DNA of 64,000 nucleotides from Polaribacter reichenbachii. Lineage in GTDB: Bacteria > Bacteroidota > Bacteroidia > Flavobacteriales > Flavobacteriaceae. Where the stretch lies: contig NZ_CP019419.1 in NCBI RefSeq assembly GCF_001975665.1, positions 248,001 to 312,000 of the forward strand, in the 5' to 3' direction. Every line of letters begins with the position of its first letter. The first letter of the stretch is position 1. Made by a program: the position numbers and the translations under genes. Shown here piece after piece: positions 62,082 through 64,000 of the stretch. Below the pieces are notes generated by a model. That model did not search any database. It saw nothing but the letters and a program-made list of their open reading frames with translations, and was not told the origin of the DNA.

Positions 62082-62477
62082 TCAATCATTTTTGTAGAAA
62101 AATTTCCAAATCCCTACTTTCTCACCATCCTTATATCTTCCTTTCGATTTTATTTTTCCGTTTTTATAATAGCTTTTCCAATTGCCATCTTTGGCACCAT
62201 TTTTATATTTTCCGTCAACTTTTAAGTTTCCAGAATCGTAATATTCATTGAATTTACCATCCAATTTACCATCAACAAAAAAAGTTTCTCTAAAGGTTGA
62301 TTTGTTCTTGTAATAAAAAGTAACTATTCCATTAGACTTTTTACCTATTTTATAGTAAACAGCTTTCGTTTGGCTTGTTTCTTTTAAATTTTTATCTAAC
62401 CAAACAGTTTCTTGCTTTGTAAAAGAAGACATTAAAAAAATAACAATTACACCTAAAACTAAAGCCGAACTTTTCAT
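62082..62477 (-). CDS. Exported MORN-repeat protein (YwqK-like)
   Basis: A 131-residue protein with a signal peptide (about 1-21). The mature part consists of about four MORN-like repeats, such as DGKFNEYYDSGNLKVDGKYK and DGNWKSYYKNGKIKSKGRYK, each of about 23 residues. Such proteins are often labelled toxin-antitoxin YwqK antitoxins, a name derived from a Bacillus gene; here nothing supports that. It lies inside the isoprenoid operon between mvaD and mevalonate kinase. Its function is unknown. Confidence 0.82.
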   Translation of the reverse strand: MKSSALVLGVIVIFLMSSFTKQETVWLDKNLKETSQTKAVYYKIGKKSNGIVTFYYKNKSTFRETFFVDGKLDGKFNEYYDSGNLKVDGKYKNGAKDGNWKSYYKNGKIKSKGRYKDGEKVGIWKFFYKND

Positions 62478-62504
62478 ATTATAATTAATTTACTTGCTAA
62501 AATT

Positions 62505-63584
62505 TTAGATTTCTTTTGCTCCAAAACCAACAGTATCACAAATATACTGATTTTTCTGACAGAATTTAGAAAGCTCATTTTCAATAAATTGATTCACACT
62601 TTCTTTTTCATTTTCAGGATATAAAACGTGCACATTTGCTCCTGCATCTAAAGTAAAACAGATATTACTATTTTTTTCTTGACGATATTCCCAAATTTTA
62701 TTGATGATTTCTAAAGTATTTGGTTTCATCAAAATAAAATACGGATTGCTAGTTAACATCATTGCATGCAAGGTTAAAGCTTCACTTTCTACTAAATTGA
62801 CAAAATTTTTAATATCACCTTCTTGAAGAATTTTAGACATCTTACCCAAGTTTTCATTGGCTTGTAAAAAACGACTTTCTGCATACGGATGATTATGCAT
62901 TAAATTATGCCCAACTGTACTCGAAACTTGTTTTTCTCCTTTATCAACCAATAAAATGGCATCTTGATAATTTTCGAAAATTGGATGAACTTTATAAGGA
63001 AACTGCACACCAAATAAATCTGAACTCCCTTCTATTTCTGGGTGATTTCCCCAAACAACCAAAGGCCCTTCTATACTTCTGCTTGCAGAACCAGAACCCA
63101 ATCTTGCTAAAAAAGAAGCTTTTTTGTTGATAAATTCTGATGATAAATTTGGATTGATTTCTTGTTCCAAACTCATTAAACATCTTGCAATAGCACTTAA
63201 TCCGCTTGCGGAAGATGCAATTCCGCTTGAATGTGGAAAAGAATTTTCTGAATTAATTATCATTTTATACTCAAAAATATATGGGCAATATTCTTGAATT
63301 CTTTTAAAAAATTCTGCAATTTTTGGTTTAAACTCTTCTTTTGGTTTTCCTTCAAAAAATAAATCGAAATCTACAATTGCTGATTTTTCTTTTTTCTGAA
63401 AATCAATTTTAGTAATTGTATGGCAATTGTTTAATGTAAAACTTATAGAAGCATTTTTAGGAATTTGCGGATTGCTTTTTCCCCAATATTTTACCAATGC
63501 AATATTACTTGGTGTTTGCCAAGTAAAAGAAGTTTTATCAATATATTTTAATGCCGATTTTACTAAAAATTGATCTGTATTCAA
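62505..63584 (-). CDS. mvaD: Diphosphomevalonate decarboxylase
   Basis: A 359-residue GHMP-fold enzyme that converts mevalonate diphosphate to isopentenyl diphosphate. Motifs: TPSNIALVKYWGK (24-36), FPHSSGIASSASGLSAIA (116-133) and the late CFTLDAGANVHVLY, containing the catalytic aspartate of the DAGPN/DAGAN region. The length is normal for bacterial forms. It starts the isoprenoid operon. Confidence 0.93.
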   Translation of the reverse strand: MNTDQFLVKSALKYIDKTSFTWQTPSNIALVKYWGKSNPQIPKNASISFTLNNCHTITKIDFQKKEKSAIVDFDLFFEGKPKEEFKPKIAEFFKRIQEYCPYIFEYKMIINSENSFPHSSGIASSASGLSAIARCLMSLEQEINPNLSSEFINKKASFLARLGSGSASRSIEGPLVVWGNHPEIEGSSDLFGVQFPYKVHPIFENYQDAILLVDKGEKQVSSTVGHNLMHNHPYAESRFLQANENLGKMSKILQEGDIKNFVNLVESEALTLHAMMLTSNPYFILMKPNTLEIINKIWEYRQEKNSNICFTLDAGANVHVLYPENEKESVNQFIENELSKFCQKNQYICDTVGFGAKEI

Positions 63585-63682
63585 GGTCTAAAAATTTATT
63601 ACAAAGATAAAACTAATCCTTTTTTAAATTATTATAAATTTACAATCCATTTAAAAAATCATAAAAACAATTATTAAATAAT

Positions 63683-64000
63683 TTGGATTTTAAAATAAAT
63701 ACAGATACTTGGTTCATTTTCTGCATCCTATTTATAGGTATTTTGGCATTGTTTATTTTCTTATACATTGCTATACCTTACAGAACTAGAATTAAAAATA
63801 CTAAAAGAAGACACTTAAGATTTCATAGAAAATTAGATAATTTTATGCGATTAGAAAAAAAACAAAAAGAAGAAAAAATAAAGAATTTAGAGATTTTAAA
63901 TAGTAAGTTGAAAATTTCATTAAAAGATGATTTAGTTAAAATTATAAACAATAATAGTCAAGAAAACTTAGATTCTTTTTTCTCTAATTTCGAAAAATTG
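63683..64000 (+). CDS. Membrane protein, 3' truncated by the window
   Basis: 106 codons are visible from a TTG start to the window edge, with a stop codon in frame 21 bases upstream and no ATG available. It starts with TDTWFIFCILFIGILALFIF, a transmembrane helix, followed by a strongly basic stretch (RTRIKNTKRRHLRFHRK) and a long charged, helical region. No family is recognised. It is divergent from mvaD. Confidence 0.6.
   Translation, partial: MDFKINTDTWFIFCILFIGILALFIFLYIAIPYRTRIKNTKRRHLRFHRKLDNFMRLEKKQKEEKIKNLEILNSKLKISLKDDLVKIINNNSQENLDSFFSNFEKL

Noticed and set aside
62082..62477. Toxin-antitoxin system, from the YwqK name attached to MORN proteins
   Set aside because: No toxin gene is adjacent, the protein is exported, and the repeats are simple MORN-like units. 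The name is inherited from a Bacillus annotation.
1..64000. Prophage, integrative element or insertion sequence
   Set aside because: No integrase, transposase, phage structural gene, direct att repeats at tRNA-Phe, or genes with foreign composition were found.

Overview
The window is AT-rich chromosomal DNA from a marine-type member of the Flavobacteriaceae (Bacteroidota), close in style to Polaribacter or Tenacibaculum. This rests on the gene families present (SusC/SusD pair, SCO and DUF2911 proteins, GYDIA-type GHMP kinase, mevalonate-pathway genes, DUF4293 next to rho, type B L31) and on promoters of the Bacteroidota form TTG-N17-23-TAnnTTTG. No phage, transposase, CRISPR array or rRNA operon is visible; nearly every gene is intact. 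The 5' edge cuts an engB gene and the 3' edge cuts an unidentified membrane-protein gene.

Layout. 1-5.9 kb: engB (partial), an RluA-type pseudouridine synthase, a penicillin-acylase-family hydrolase, and a sugar-nucleotide pair (DegT aminotransferase, galE). 5.9-11.5 kb: DUF2911 protein, the ferrous-iron uptake operon feoA-feoB-small Cys-tailed protein with a palindrome inside its promoter, an SCO copper chaperone, the site-2 protease RseP and a zinc-ribbon microprotein. 11.6-16.6 kb: a large hairpin and a SusD/SusC nutrient-uptake pair. 16.8-25.2 kb: a SerB-SerA fusion, a UbiA-like membrane protein, gcvP, a FadR-type regulator, an outer-membrane barrel and a methyltransferase. 25.3-33 kb: GYDIA kinase, flavoprotein, thioredoxin-like protein, two lipoproteins (one a glutaminyl cyclase), rpmE2 with a long leader, a dispersed repeat and a GltB-like FMN protein.

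33-44.5 kb: small unknown genes, a DUF4197 lipoprotein, a DUF5522 microprotein, two secreted S15/CocE hydrolases, a DJ-1/PfpI lipoprotein, a lone ExbD, the c-di-AMP synthase CdaA, an ABC exporter, truA and a phosphodiesterase. 44.5-48.1 kb: a signalling module of a TPR sensor histidine kinase, a lipoprotein and a LuxR-type response regulator, whose promoter carries three phased copies of a palindromic motif. 48.2-50.5 kb: DUF4293 and rho with a disordered N/Q-rich insert. 50.8-58.5 kb: an envelope-biogenesis run (coaX, outer-membrane protein, TPR protein, lptC, small membrane protein, CNNM/CorC protein, PpiD-like chaperone). 58.6-63.6 kb: tRNA-Phe, a DinB-like protein, an RluB-type enzyme, and an isoprenoid operon (mvaD, MORN protein, mevalonate kinase, UbiA prenyltransferase).

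How the genes fit together: mevalonate kinase, diphosphomevalonate decarboxylase and the GYDIA kinase plausibly supply isoprenoids to the UbiA enzymes; serine synthesis (SerB-SerA) and glycine cleavage (GcvP) lie close together; many products are exported lipoproteins or outer-membrane proteins. The most notable features are the regulator promoter at 47.95-48.06 kb, the iron operon control region, the 28-bp-stem hairpin at 11.6 kb and the isoprenoid gene set. All family assignments are from reading the sequence; no database search was run.
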